Shown here: piece after piece, positions 1 through 6,309 of the stretch | Position numbering within the stretch: the stretch's first letter is position 1 | How the letters are laid out: every line of letters begins with the position of its first letter | Made by a program: the position numbers and the translations under genes | The notes under the pieces: generated by a model | Told to the model about the DNA's origin: nothing | What the model saw: the letters and a program-made list of their open reading frames with translations, nothing else | Databases searched by the model: none | NCBI GenBank assembly: GCA_946479055.1 | Contig: CAMLEX010000127.1 | Span: 1-9,973, forward strand | Origin: an uncultured Bacteroidota bacterium | GTDB lineage: Bacteria > Bacteroidota > Bacteroidia > Chitinophagales > Chitinophagaceae | Direction: 5' to 3' | Length of the DNA: 9,973 nucleotides

Positions 1-1619
1 TGCTCACTTGTATCCGGAAGGCTTTTGACCTTGCAAAAGAAAAGTATAGACTTGAATTAACACTCGCCAATATTCCACAAGACGATCCTGTTGTTTACGA
101 GATGATCTGTCATGCAGATACTATTGGTGTTTTCCAGATTGAAAGTCGTGCACAACAATCTATGTTACCACGATTGAAGCCACGAAGTTTTTATGATTTA
201 GTTATTGAAGTGGCTATTGTCCGGCCAGGTCCTATACAAGGTGATATGGTGCATCCTTATTTACGTCGGCGCAATGGTGAAGAACCGGTGGAATATCCAT
301 CAAAAGAATTGGAAGATATATTGGGTCGCACTTTAGGCGTCCCGCTGTTCCAGGAACAGGCGATGAAGATTGCTATCGTGGCTGCCGGTTTTACACCAGC
401 AGAAGCAGATGAATTGCGTCGCAGCATGGCGACATTTAAAGCAAAAGGTTTAGTCACGCAATTCGAAAAAAAATTAATTAAAGGGATGACTGAGCGGGGA
501 TATTCATTAGAATATGCCCAACGTGTTTTTAAACAACTGGAAGGTTTTGGTAGTTATGGTTTCCCTGAAAGTCATGCCGCTAGTTTTGCATTGCTGGTAT
601 ATGTATCGAGTTGGATCAAGTGTTATTATCCTGATGTGTTTGCATGTGCATTGCTCAACAGCATGCCAATGGGATTCTATCAGCCTGCACAAATTGTTAT
701 TGATGCAAAGAAGCATGGAGTGGAAGTAAGGGCTGTTGATATCAATTATTCAAACTGGGATAATCATCTGGAAGAAATAGCTGGCAAGTATTGTGCACTC
801 CGGCTTGGTTTCAGACAAGTGAAAGGTTTGCGTGAGGAAGATATGAAAACATTAATAACGGCACGAACAAAAATGTATATAAGCATCAACCAACTCCGCG
901 ATACCGGTTTATCGGAAGCAGCGCTGGAGAAATTGGCCGATGCCGATGCATTCAGATCCATTGGTCTTGATCGACGCCAGGCATTGTGGGAAATATCCGC
1001 CGCGGCGGATCGTCCGGTTGCACTTTTTTCCGGTCAGCCTTCAGCAGATGCAAAAGAAGAAAATGTATCACTGCCTGAAATGAGTGTCTCTGAACATGTA
1101 GTTCATGATTATGCTGCTACCTCACTTTCGTTAAAAGCACATCCTGTTAGTTTTGTCAGGGAAAAATTGAAGCAATTACATATTCTATCAACGAATGAAT
1201 TGACCACTGCGGTAGATGGTCAGCCAGTAAAAGTCGCCGGCCTTGTTTTGGTAAGACAAAGGCCTGGCACAGCGGGCGGAATTTGCTTCATGACTATTGA
1301 AGATGAAACCGGTGTTGCTAACCTTGTCATTTTCCAAAACCTGTTCGAAGAATATCGTAAACCCATTTTACAATCGAAGCTGATCATGGTGGAAGGTAAA
1401 TTACAAGTCGAGGGAGAAGTGATTCACGTGATTGTAAGCTCGTGTTATGACTTTTCAAAATTGTTGCGAAACCTAATACCATTAAATAATAAAAATCTGC
1501 CTGTGTTGGCGTTGGCTTATCCGGATGAAAAATCTATTCTGCCTCGACAGAATAAGAGAGCACAGGTGAATGAGAATGCGCAGGAGAAGCTTTTTCCAGA
1601 AGCCAGAAATTTTAAATAA
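1..1619 (+). CDS. dnaE2: Error-prone DNA polymerase DnaE2 (ImuC), C-terminal half, 5' truncated
   Basis: C-family DNA polymerase acting in mutagenic translesion synthesis, normally with ImuA/ImuB. The frame is open from the first base; the ATG at 102 is internal. About 538 residues remain of a family length near 1050. The first visible residues (LTCIRKAFDL) follow the family's third catalytic Asp motif, which lies just outside the window, as do the PHP domain and other catalytic Asp residues. Visible parts: thumb/fingers core (residues ~34-215) with GVFQIESRAQQSMLPRLKP, VRPGPIQGDMVHPY and ESHAASFALLVYVSSWIK; helix-hairpin-helix region (~266-331); OB-fold (~409-485, VKVAGLVLVRQRPGTAGG). The GDMVHPYLRRRNG and ESHAASFA signatures and the early end after the OB-fold favour DnaE2 over replicative DnaE1. 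The C terminus carries QEKLF, a possible clamp-binding motif, then ARNFK, like the usual DnaE2 tail. It is probably LexA/SOS controlled, but its promoter is outside the window. Confidence 0.96.
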   Translation, partial: LTCIRKAFDLAKEKYRLELTLANIPQDDPVVYEMICHADTIGVFQIESRAQQSMLPRLKPRSFYDLVIEVAIVRPGPIQGDMVHPYLRRRNGEEPVEYPSKELEDILGRTLGVPLFQEQAMKIAIVAAGFTPAEADELRRSMATFKAKGLVTQFEKKLIKGMTERGYSLEYAQRVFKQLEGFGSYGFPESHAASFALLVYVSSWIKCYYPDVFACALLNSMPMGFYQPAQIVIDAKKHGVEVRAVDINYSNWDNHLEEIAGKYCALRLGFRQVKGLREEDMKTLITARTKMYISINQLRDTGLSEAALEKLADADAFRSIGLDRRQALWEISAAADRPVALFSGQPSADAKEENVSLPEMSVSEHVVHDYAATSLSLKAHPVSFVREKLKQLHILSTNELTTAVDGQPVKVAGLVLVRQRPGTAGGICFMTIEDETGVANLVIFQNLFEEYRKPILQSKLIMVEGKLQVEGEVIHVIVSSCYDFSKLLRNLIPLNNKNLPVLALAYPDEKSILPRQNKRAQVNENAQEKLFPEARNFK

Positions 1620-1662
1620 GAAGTACTGGAAGTTTATTTTCATAGCTATCGAAAACAGTTAG

Positions 1663-1717
1663 AGGCCACTCATTTTTTTTAGCTAAGACTGCATCCTTCT
1701 GTACAGCGGCCTTTTTT
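1663..1717 (+). terminator. Probable terminator after dnaE2
   Basis: An imperfect inverted repeat (AGGCCACT at 1663-1670 with AGCGGCCT at 1705-1712, one mismatch) is followed by six T. It begins about 44 bases after the dnaE2 stop. The loop is long (34 nt), so the fold is only moderately convincing. Confidence 0.4.
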
Positions 1718-1732
1718 GAATTCTTCTTTTAT

Positions 1733-1921
1733 TTAAAATGCCATTGTTTTTTTAATGGATGCCAATTCTTTTTCGTTTAGCAATATTCGAGTATAAGTAC
1801 TTAGAAATTTTCCGTAAACGGAATTCTACAAGCAAGGTCTTGAAATGATTACTTCAGATAGGTACGATGGTCTATTTTTTTGGGCTCCCGATGTTTGTTT
1901 CTTTGTTATATCAGAACGGTG
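1733..1921 (-). pseudogene. Possible decayed gene fragment (C-terminal end), internal stop
   Basis: On the minus strand a 63-codon frame reads as protein-like sequence except for one TAG at 1826-1828, and ends in TAA at 1733-1735. The downstream part (NSVYGKFLSTYTRILLNEKE, then LASIKKTMAF) has the composition of a real C terminus; the upstream part includes RPSYLSEVIISRPCL. There is no start codon or promoter, and a stop lies directly upstream of the frame. It faces dnaE2 convergently. I do not recognise the family. Chance cannot be excluded for so short a stretch. Confidence 0.25.
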
Positions 1922-1943
1922 TTAAAAAATCCATATCCTAAGT

Positions 1944-2080
1944 AAACCTGATCCGATCCTTTGAAATGTTTTTAATCCGTACCCTTATGAAACCAAATCC
2001 GATCCATTGAAAAAGTTTTTGATCCGTACTCTAATGAAAACCAAATCCAATCCTTGAAAAAGTTTAATCCGTACCCGACC
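1944..2080. repeat. Three imperfect tandem repeats, period about 47-48 bp
   Basis: Units at about 1944-1990, 1991-2038 and 2039-2080 share the order AAACC-(A/T)(G/A)ATCC(G/A)ATCC, TTGAAA, GTTT, ATCCGTAC. The third unit is shortened by small deletions. The copies abut without spacers. No frame across them looks coding. They could be a non-coding minisatellite or a cluster of binding sites. Confidence 0.75.
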
Positions 2081-2132
2081 AAACCCAATTCTAACTCTTA
2101 ATCGTTTTTACGAAAACCATGTTAGCCATCAC

Positions 2133-2166
2133 AAGGCCGGAAAGTTCTCATCGATCTTCCGGCCTT
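2133..2166. terminator. Strong perfect hairpin, possible bidirectional terminator
   Basis: AAGGCCGGAA (2133-2142) pairs perfectly with TTCCGGCCTT (2157-2166) around a 14-nt loop. The T-tract is poor on both strands, so termination is only suggested. On the minus strand it comes directly after the stop of the open frame at 2169-2339. Confidence 0.5.
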
Positions 2167-2168
2167 CA

Positions 2169-2339
2169 TCATTTAATGGATTGTCCGATCAATACCTTTC
2201 CGCCAGGAGCAACCACCAACAAAGTATTTTTATCAAAACCAAACCAACATTCATATACCAAATGAAAGAAATAAAATAGGCCTTCACACAAGGCCTTCAC
2301 TTTCTTTACGAACACACGCCAGGGCTGAGAAGCGAAATC
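2169..2339 (-). pseudogene. Coding-like minus-strand frame without a good start
   Basis: The frame is open for 56 codons and ends in TGA at 2169-2171. Its sequence looks protein-like, for example KALCEGLFYFFHLVYECWFG and LLVVAPGGKVLIGQSIK. It has no ATG; GTG codons near 2313-2315 are the only candidates, and a TAG precedes the frame. The adjoining upstream frame (about 2286-2397) also reads coding-like (HELIGFRFSALACVRKESEG), so this may be a frameshifted gene remnant or a dispersed repeat with apparent coding potential. I do not recognise the product. Confidence 0.25.
2278..2296. repeat. Short perfect hairpin / direct repeat
   Basis: AGGCCTT (2278-2284) and AAGGCCT (2290-2296) form a 7-bp stem with a 5-nt loop. 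Because AGGCCT is itself palindromic, AGGCCTTCAC also appears as a direct repeat. It lies inside the minus-strand frame described for 2169-2339. Confidence 0.5.
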
Positions 2340-2421
2340 CTATCAATTCATGCTCCTTATTACTCAATTCATGAAAGATAATTAGCAGAGCATCGTTTTA
2401 ATCAAATGACGATAGCTCTAC

Positions 2422-3273
2422 TTGTTTATCTTCATCCGGCCATGTCTTCAATTATTAACTGTCAGGGATTTGAACAGCAACCAATACATACCGACAGCTC
2501 GTTTTAAAAATGTAATCCACTCCATCTGGCAGATTGAGGGGTTCACTCCCTTTCATCATGAACACATCATACCGAAAGGCATTGTCGAAATCATCTTTAA
2601 TTTTAGCGATGGCTCTCCTATACTTTCCCGGGTGGGCGACAAACAATATCATTTATCCAATTGTTTTATAAACGGTTTCAACACAGCACCTGTGCAACTT
2701 CAGCTTCCTGAACAACAAAAGTTTTTTGGGATCCAGTTTCAACCTCTGGCCGTGAAGAAAATTTTTGGAATACCTGCTTGCGAGTTTTCAGATAGGGTGG
2801 TTGACCTGGTGCTACTTGATACAAGCTTCCACTCACTTTGGCATCAATTGGCTGAACAAAATACTTTTGAAAGGAGGGTCTCCGTTTTTTCCGGGTGGTT
2901 GGAAACTAAACTTCCGGATTTGCAGCCGCAGGAAAAAATGATAAATAGTTTCTTATCCGGCATTGATCAGCATGATCTGTCGGTGAAAGAACTTGCCCAT
3001 TCACTATGTTATTCGCCAAGACAGTTATCAAGGAAGATGTCTGAAGCAACGGGACTGAATACCGAGGAAATGCTGCTCTATAAAAAATATCTTCATGCCG
3101 TGCATCTGATTCATCATACTGACCTGTCGCTGACCCAAATTGCTTATCAAAGTCATTTTTCAGATCAATCGCATTTTATCAAATCGTTTAAGACTTACAC
3201 CAACATGACGCCCGGAGAATACAAAAAAAGTAAGGGCTATGTGAAAGGACATATCTATGAGAATGTCCGTTAA
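2422..3273 (+). CDS. AraC-family transcriptional regulator
   Basis: DNA-binding regulator with an N-terminal sensor-like domain and a C-terminal AraC/XylS domain. The N-terminal part (about residues 17-130, with VIHSIWQIEG and PKGIVEIIFNFSDG) resembles the DUF6597-type domain common in Bacteroidota regulators. The C-terminal part has two helix-turn-helix units: residues ~187-208 (LSVKELAHSLCYSPRQLSRK) and ~235-257, followed by the AraC signature SHFIKSFKTYTNMTPGEYKK. No ATG occurs in frame before residue 173. TTG at 2422 gives 283 residues; TTG at 2470 gives 267 and starts next to the conserved domain, so it may be the true start. It lies 47 bases upstream of the DUF1772-like gene (counted to ATG 3321) and, with the cupin, probably forms a regulator-target group. 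Its ligand is unknown. Confidence 0.9.
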   Translation: MFIFIRPCLQLLTVRDLNSNQYIPTARFKNVIHSIWQIEGFTPFHHEHIIPKGIVEIIFNFSDGSPILSRVGDKQYHLSNCFINGFNTAPVQLQLPEQQKFFGIQFQPLAVKKIFGIPACEFSDRVVDLVLLDTSFHSLWHQLAEQNTFERRVSVFSGWLETKLPDLQPQEKMINSFLSGIDQHDLSVKELAHSLCYSPRQLSRKMSEATGLNTEEMLLYKKYLHAVHLIHHTDLSLTQIAYQSHFSDQSHFIKSFKTYTNMTPGEYKKSKGYVKGHIYENVR

Positions 3274-3279
3274 ATACAA

Positions 3280-3315
3280 TTTTCTGCATAGCGTGGAAGC
3301 CATCTTTGCAGAAAA
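3280..3315 (+). promoter_or_regulatory. Inverted repeat just upstream of the membrane-protein start codon
   Basis: TTTTCTGCA (3280-3288) and TGCAGAAAA (3307-3315) are perfect 9-bp inverted repeats with an 18-nt spacer containing a TGG/CCA mini-stem. They fill the gap between the araC stop and the ATG at 3321. Downstream is an A-run rather than a T-run, so this is not a standard terminator. It could be an operator or an RNA hairpin affecting ribosome access. Confidence 0.5.
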
Positions 3316-3320
3316 AAATC

Positions 3321-3857
3321 ATGAAAAAAATTATTTTGTTCGCATCAATCAGTGTTGCCAGCGGCTTGCTGTTTACCAACTTGTTCACCTCTTTAGTGGA
3401 TGCCCAATCATGGGGATATGATATCCCTAATTCTATTGCCGCGGCAAGGGAATATTATAAAGTAGTGAATCCCGGGGTTTTCTTTCGGTTATTTTCTCCC
3501 ATCAACCAGGCGCTGGGACTAATCGTGCTGGTACTGTTCTGGAAAGCTTCTCCTTCCGTTCGTCTCAGCTTGGGCATTGCTCTTGTTTGTTACCTTACCG
3601 CGGAAGCAATGACCTTTGCCTATTTTTTTCCACGGAACGATATTATGTTCAAGGATGCACCATTGACCGATATTGATCTGCTTAAAAAAACATGGTTAGA
3701 ATGGAATAGCATGAACTGGGTACGTACAGTCATCCTCCTGGTCGGAGTAATTTTCTCTATCCTGTCGTTGCATAAGATTTATTCATTGGTGGGCGAAAGG
3801 AAAAAATCACCGGTCACAAAAAAACATCCATTAAGTAACAAAGTAACTGTTGGCTGA
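3321..3857 (+). CDS. Small four-helix membrane protein, DUF1772-like
   Basis: Integral inner-membrane protein of 178 residues. Hydrophobic segments lie at about 5-25, 62-76, 82-103 and 134-152. Conserved-looking polar motifs, PRND (104-107) and WLEWNSMNWVR (125-135), face the ends of helices 3 and 4; this pattern resembles DUF1772, the family that includes fungal anthrone oxygenase. The assignment rests on pattern recall only, and no enzymatic activity should be assumed. ATG 3321 was chosen over the upstream in-frame TTG at 3306 because it starts a standard MKK-type N terminus. The C terminus is a basic, probably cytoplasmic tail. It sits between the AraC regulator and the cupin gene with short gaps, suggesting cotranscription. 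Confidence 0.85.
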   Translation: MKKIILFASISVASGLLFTNLFTSLVDAQSWGYDIPNSIAAAREYYKVVNPGVFFRLFSPINQALGLIVLVLFWKASPSVRLSLGIALVCYLTAEAMTFAYFFPRNDIMFKDAPLTDIDLLKKTWLEWNSMNWVRTVILLVGVIFSILSLHKIYSLVGERKKSPVTKKHPLSNKVTVG

Positions 3858-3910
3858 GATAAAACAATAACCGCTATTTATTTTCAATCAAAAATCAAAA
3901 ACTTATCGAA

Positions 3911-4465
3911 ATGAAAATCACTTATCCTCACGTAATTGAAAATTGCATGGGTGAAAAAATAATATTTAAAGAACTGCAAAAAGAACCCGATGGTGACAGG
4001 CTGGTAGGTGAAAACTATGTTGCCCCCGGCCAGGGCCCGCTGATGCATACTCATTGGTTGCAGGATGAATCATTAACTGTTGTAAAAGGAAAGATCGGAT
4101 ACCAGGTGCAGGGTCAGCCTGCACAATATGCCAATGAAGGTGAAACGGTATTATTCAAACGGGGCGTGCCACATCGTTTCTGGAATGCGGGGCAGGAAGT
4201 GTTGCATTGCAAAGCCTGGATAAAACCTGCTAATACGATTGTTTTCTTTTTAAGTTCCATTTTCGCTGCACAGAATAAGTCGGGCAAGGCACAGCCCGAA
4301 TTGTTTGACGCCGCTTACCTGCTTAAGCGTTATTCGTCGGAGTATGATCTGGCGGAGCTTCCCCGATTTGTCAAAAAGGTCATTATTCCTGTTGTCTATT
4401 ATACAGGAAAGATTTTGGGAAGGTATAAGCATTTCAAAAATGCACCGGAGCCGGTAAAAGGATAA
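3911..4465 (+). CDS. Cupin-domain protein
   Basis: Small cupin protein of 184 residues, probably cytoplasmic. Cupin motif 1 is visible as H46-x-H48-x4-E53-x6-G60 (HTHWLQDESLTVVKG), and motif 2 as GETVLFKRGVPHRFWN with H88; together these are the usual metal ligands His, His, Glu, His. The C-terminal third (about 107-184) is a helical extension ending near GKILGRYKHF, as in a group of stand-alone cupins with this tail. Substrate unknown: cupins range from dioxygenases and isomerases to binding proteins. The gene starts 53 bases after the membrane-protein gene and is followed by a clear terminator, so it is probably the last gene of the group. Confidence 0.9.
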   Translation: MKITYPHVIENCMGEKIIFKELQKEPDGDRLVGENYVAPGQGPLMHTHWLQDESLTVVKGKIGYQVQGQPAQYANEGETVLFKRGVPHRFWNAGQEVLHCKAWIKPANTIVFFLSSIFAAQNKSGKAQPELFDAAYLLKRYSSEYDLAELPRFVKKVIIPVVYYTGKILGRYKHFKNAPEPVKG

Positions 4466-4492
4466 TAAAATATTAGCAAAGATTCCTGCAGC

Positions 4493-4520
4493 AACCGCAC
4501 TGATTATAGGCGGTTTTTTT
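4493..4520 (+). terminator. Rho-independent terminator after the cupin gene
   Basis: AACCGC (4493-4498) pairs with GCGGTT (4510-4515) around an 11-nt loop and runs into seven T. It starts 27 bases after the cupin stop and closes the araC-membrane protein-cupin group. Confidence 0.75.
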
Positions 4521-4642
4521 ATGACGTGAATTGGCGAAAACGGGCACATGGCTTATACAACCAGGATGCTGTTGATTATTTGCGTCGTGAATAAGTCATG
4601 GTCTGAAAGAATCCCAAAGAGGCAATACAATTTTCACAATAA

Positions 4643-4732
4643 CTATTTTTCATCAAATTCAATTGCACGTTTCCCTAATGCGGTATATTCTTTTTCATAC
4701 AGCAATGATCGGTTCTTTTGCAAAGGATGGAA
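4643..4732 (-). pseudogene. Possible remnant of a gene's C-terminal end
   Basis: On the minus strand 29 codons ending in TAG read SLLYEKEYTALGKRAIEFDE, a convincing soluble-protein C terminus. Two stops in a row precede it, and the neighbouring frames upstream (about 4680-4800) also look partly coding, which would fit a frameshifted, decaying gene. Family not recognised. Confidence 0.22.
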
Positions 4733-4885
4733 CTATCATCCTGATATGCGTTACAGCATCCGCAAACAACATAACCGTCATCAGTTTATAAAAACGTTTT
4801 TCCTGCAGTCACAAAATATACCTTTAAAAAAACCGTAGAACTACCTATCCTTTTCACTTTCAAACCACCTTACCTTTCAGTGCAA

Positions 4886-4902
4886 TTAAGACGATGTCTT
4901 AA
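4886..4902. promoter_or_regulatory. Perfect operator-like palindrome upstream of the protease gene
   Basis: TTAAGAC-GAT-GTCTTAA is a perfect 7-bp inverted repeat with a 3-bp centre, ending 29 bases before the protease ATG. A weak match to the Bacteroidota -7 box (TACCTTTC, 4871-4878) lies just upstream with no clear -33 TTTG. The geometry suits a dimeric repressor; no factor is identified. Confidence 0.45.
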
Positions 4903-4931
4903 ACCTTAACCCAATCATTAAACTTTTTCTT

Positions 4932-6092
4932 ATGGACTTTCAACATTTTAAATCCGAGGCATTCCGCCTGGACAACCTCGAAAGAAAATTCTCCTTTTGG
5001 GATTGGCTGTACACCTATCTCGTGCTTCCTTTTAACATGCAGGCGCAGACGCAATCCAATTGGTGCTGGGCGGCAACATCGGTAAGCGTCTCAAAATTTT
5101 ATTCGTTCCTCAGCCCATGGACCCAATGTAAAGTGGCAAGCTCGGAATTGGGACAAACCTGCTGTACCAGCCCGGTGCCCGGACCATGTAATGTTCCCTG
5201 GTACCTGGACAAAGCGCTGACAAGAACCAATAACTTTGTAAGTATTCAAAGCGGTACTATCACCTGGCAGAAGGTCAAAGAGGAATTGGAAAAGGGTCTG
5301 ATAGTGGGAACACGTATAGGCTGGAGCGGCGGGGGTGGCCATTTCATGGGCATTCATGGCGTGTCAAGAATCGGGTTGACTCAGTACCTGCATATTGATG
5401 ACCCGATCTATGGAAAGAGCGTACTTACTTACAACCAATTTGCAACCAATTACCAGGGTAGTGGTAGCTGGACGCATACCTATTTTACTAAAAAATATTT
5501 TTATTTTATGTGGTTCAAAGATTACATTTTCAAACAAGACCTTCTGAGACCTATTCCTGAAATCAGACCGCTGATCAATGTATATGACAAAGCTGTCAAC
5601 ATAAATGAAGATGCGCCCCAGGGTAAATACAGTATCCCCCATCCCTCTTATGTAATTGGTCTTAATGAAATCAATGATCAATTCAGGTTGCCCGCCAATC
5701 CCCGATCAATAAGAGTTATAGAAGTGTTGGAGGAAAACCCTGTTGCACTTTATGAAGTAGGTCTCAACGAGCAAAGTCCTGAACTGGTGCAAATGCAAGT
5801 AAGCCCTTCTTACTTCAGCCAGCTCAATGAAGGACTCGGCAGGCTTAAATCATTTGCGGAAAGAAATAAAGAGCTCGGCGAGATAAGATCAATAAAAGTA
5901 CCGGCTCTCAATCTCGAAGCCTTCTGGCTGCACTATGATGGTGAAGAGAAAGATATGATAGTGCCGGTAAAGAGGTTTGAAAACGAAACATCTATTGATT
6001 GGAACAAGGCCTATGATGAACATGAATTTGCCAGATTATTGCAGGAACTGTCGCGGAGAATTGATGTCAATGATGATCTTCTTGGGGCTTAA
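4932..6092 (+). CDS. Papain-like cysteine protease (AvrRpt2/C70-like, C39-like fold) with C-terminal extension
   Basis: Predicted cysteine protease of 386 residues. The catalytic Cys is C45 in QSNWCWAATSV, the hallmark of AvrRpt2-like papain-fold proteases; Q39 sits six residues before it, the position of the oxyanion-hole Gln. The probable catalytic His is H137 in GGGGHFMGIHGV and the Asp D157 in HIDDPIYG. Four further Cys residues (C66, C77, C78, C86) lie between the Cys and His motifs. Residues ~190-386 form a second region of unknown function (with VPALNLEAFWLHYDG), acidic and ending DVNDDLLGA. The ATG at 4932 starts a polar N terminus and I see no signal peptide, so secretion would need a non-Sec route, or the enzyme acts inside the cell. 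It is flanked by an upstream palindrome and a downstream terminator and so appears monocistronic. Substrate unknown. Confidence 0.88.
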   Translation: MDFQHFKSEAFRLDNLERKFSFWDWLYTYLVLPFNMQAQTQSNWCWAATSVSVSKFYSFLSPWTQCKVASSELGQTCCTSPVPGPCNVPWYLDKALTRTNNFVSIQSGTITWQKVKEELEKGLIVGTRIGWSGGGGHFMGIHGVSRIGLTQYLHIDDPIYGKSVLTYNQFATNYQGSGSWTHTYFTKKYFYFMWFKDYIFKQDLLRPIPEIRPLINVYDKAVNINEDAPQGKYSIPHPSYVIGLNEINDQFRLPANPRSIRVIEVLEENPVALYEVGLNEQSPELVQMQVSPSYFSQLNEGLGRLKSFAERNKELGEIRSIKVPALNLEAFWLHYDGEEKDMIVPVKRFENETSIDWNKAYDEHEFARLLQELSRRIDVNDDLLGA

Positions 6093-6136
6093 GCATTCCT
6101 TTACCTTTTCCAGGTACCGGAGCGTATGTCTTTTAT

Positions 6137-6173
6137 CTGATAGCCATCTTAGCCAGGTGGCTATCAGCTTTTA
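6137..6173 (+). terminator. Terminator after the protease gene
   Basis: CTGATAGCCA (6137-6146) pairs perfectly with TGGCTATCAG (6158-6167) around an 11-nt loop, followed by CTTTTATT. It begins 45 bases after the protease stop. Confidence 0.8.
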
Positions 6174-6183
6174 TTAGTATGCT

Positions 6184-6279
6184 TTGGCTTGTTTAGTTTT
6201 TTTAACACAGGCCAACCATGACGACAAAGGCTTTACCGCTTATGCTAACCTTATTGCTGATTACCCGCAAAAATCATAA
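6184..6279 (+). pseudogene. Short secreted-protein-like fragment
   Basis: A TTG-initiated frame of 31 codons reads LACLVFLTQA followed by NHDDKGFTAYANLIADYPQK, resembling a signal-peptide core and a short mature peptide. The only nearby ATG (6179) is in another frame, closed at once by a stop. It may be a decayed small secreted-protein gene or a chance frame. Confidence 0.2.
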
Positions 6280-6309
6280 GGCAACTCAGTCAACCAAAAA
6301 ATTATCAGC

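Larger units (their letters stand above)
1620..2421. other. Gene-poor spacer between dnaE2 and the AraC regulator
   Basis: About 800 bases without a convincing intact gene. It holds a likely dnaE2 terminator, two minus-strand coding-like remnants, a tandem repeat and two strong hairpins, listed separately. I found no tRNA, CRISPR array or insertion-sequence ends. Confidence 0.6.
4466..4931. other. Spacer between cupin gene and cysteine protease gene
   Basis: About 465 bases without a convincing intact gene. It contains the cupin terminator, a possible minus-strand gene remnant (4643-4732) and a palindrome before the protease gene. A plus-strand open frame at 4548-4838 exists but has no domain-like features and overlaps the better minus-strand reading. 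Confidence 0.5.

Noticed and set aside
102..104. ATG at 102 as the start of the polymerase gene
   Set aside because: The same frame is open to the window start and encodes conserved DnaE2 sequence before this Met.
1..1619. Replicative polymerase DnaE1 instead of DnaE2
   Set aside because: The ending right after the OB-fold with a short ARNFK tail, together with the GDMVHPYLRRRNG and ESHAASFA signatures, is typical of DnaE2.
1944..2080. CRISPR array
   Set aside because: The repeats abut with no unique spacers, vary in length and sequence, and no cas genes are near.
2160..2420. tRNA or riboswitch in the spacer before araC
   Set aside because: No cloverleaf, TpsiC-like segment or conserved riboswitch core could be found; the hairpins are simple stems.
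4548..4838. Plus-strand 96-residue open frame
   Set aside because: No domain, signal or membrane features; it lies just after a terminator and antisense to a more protein-like minus-strand fragment.
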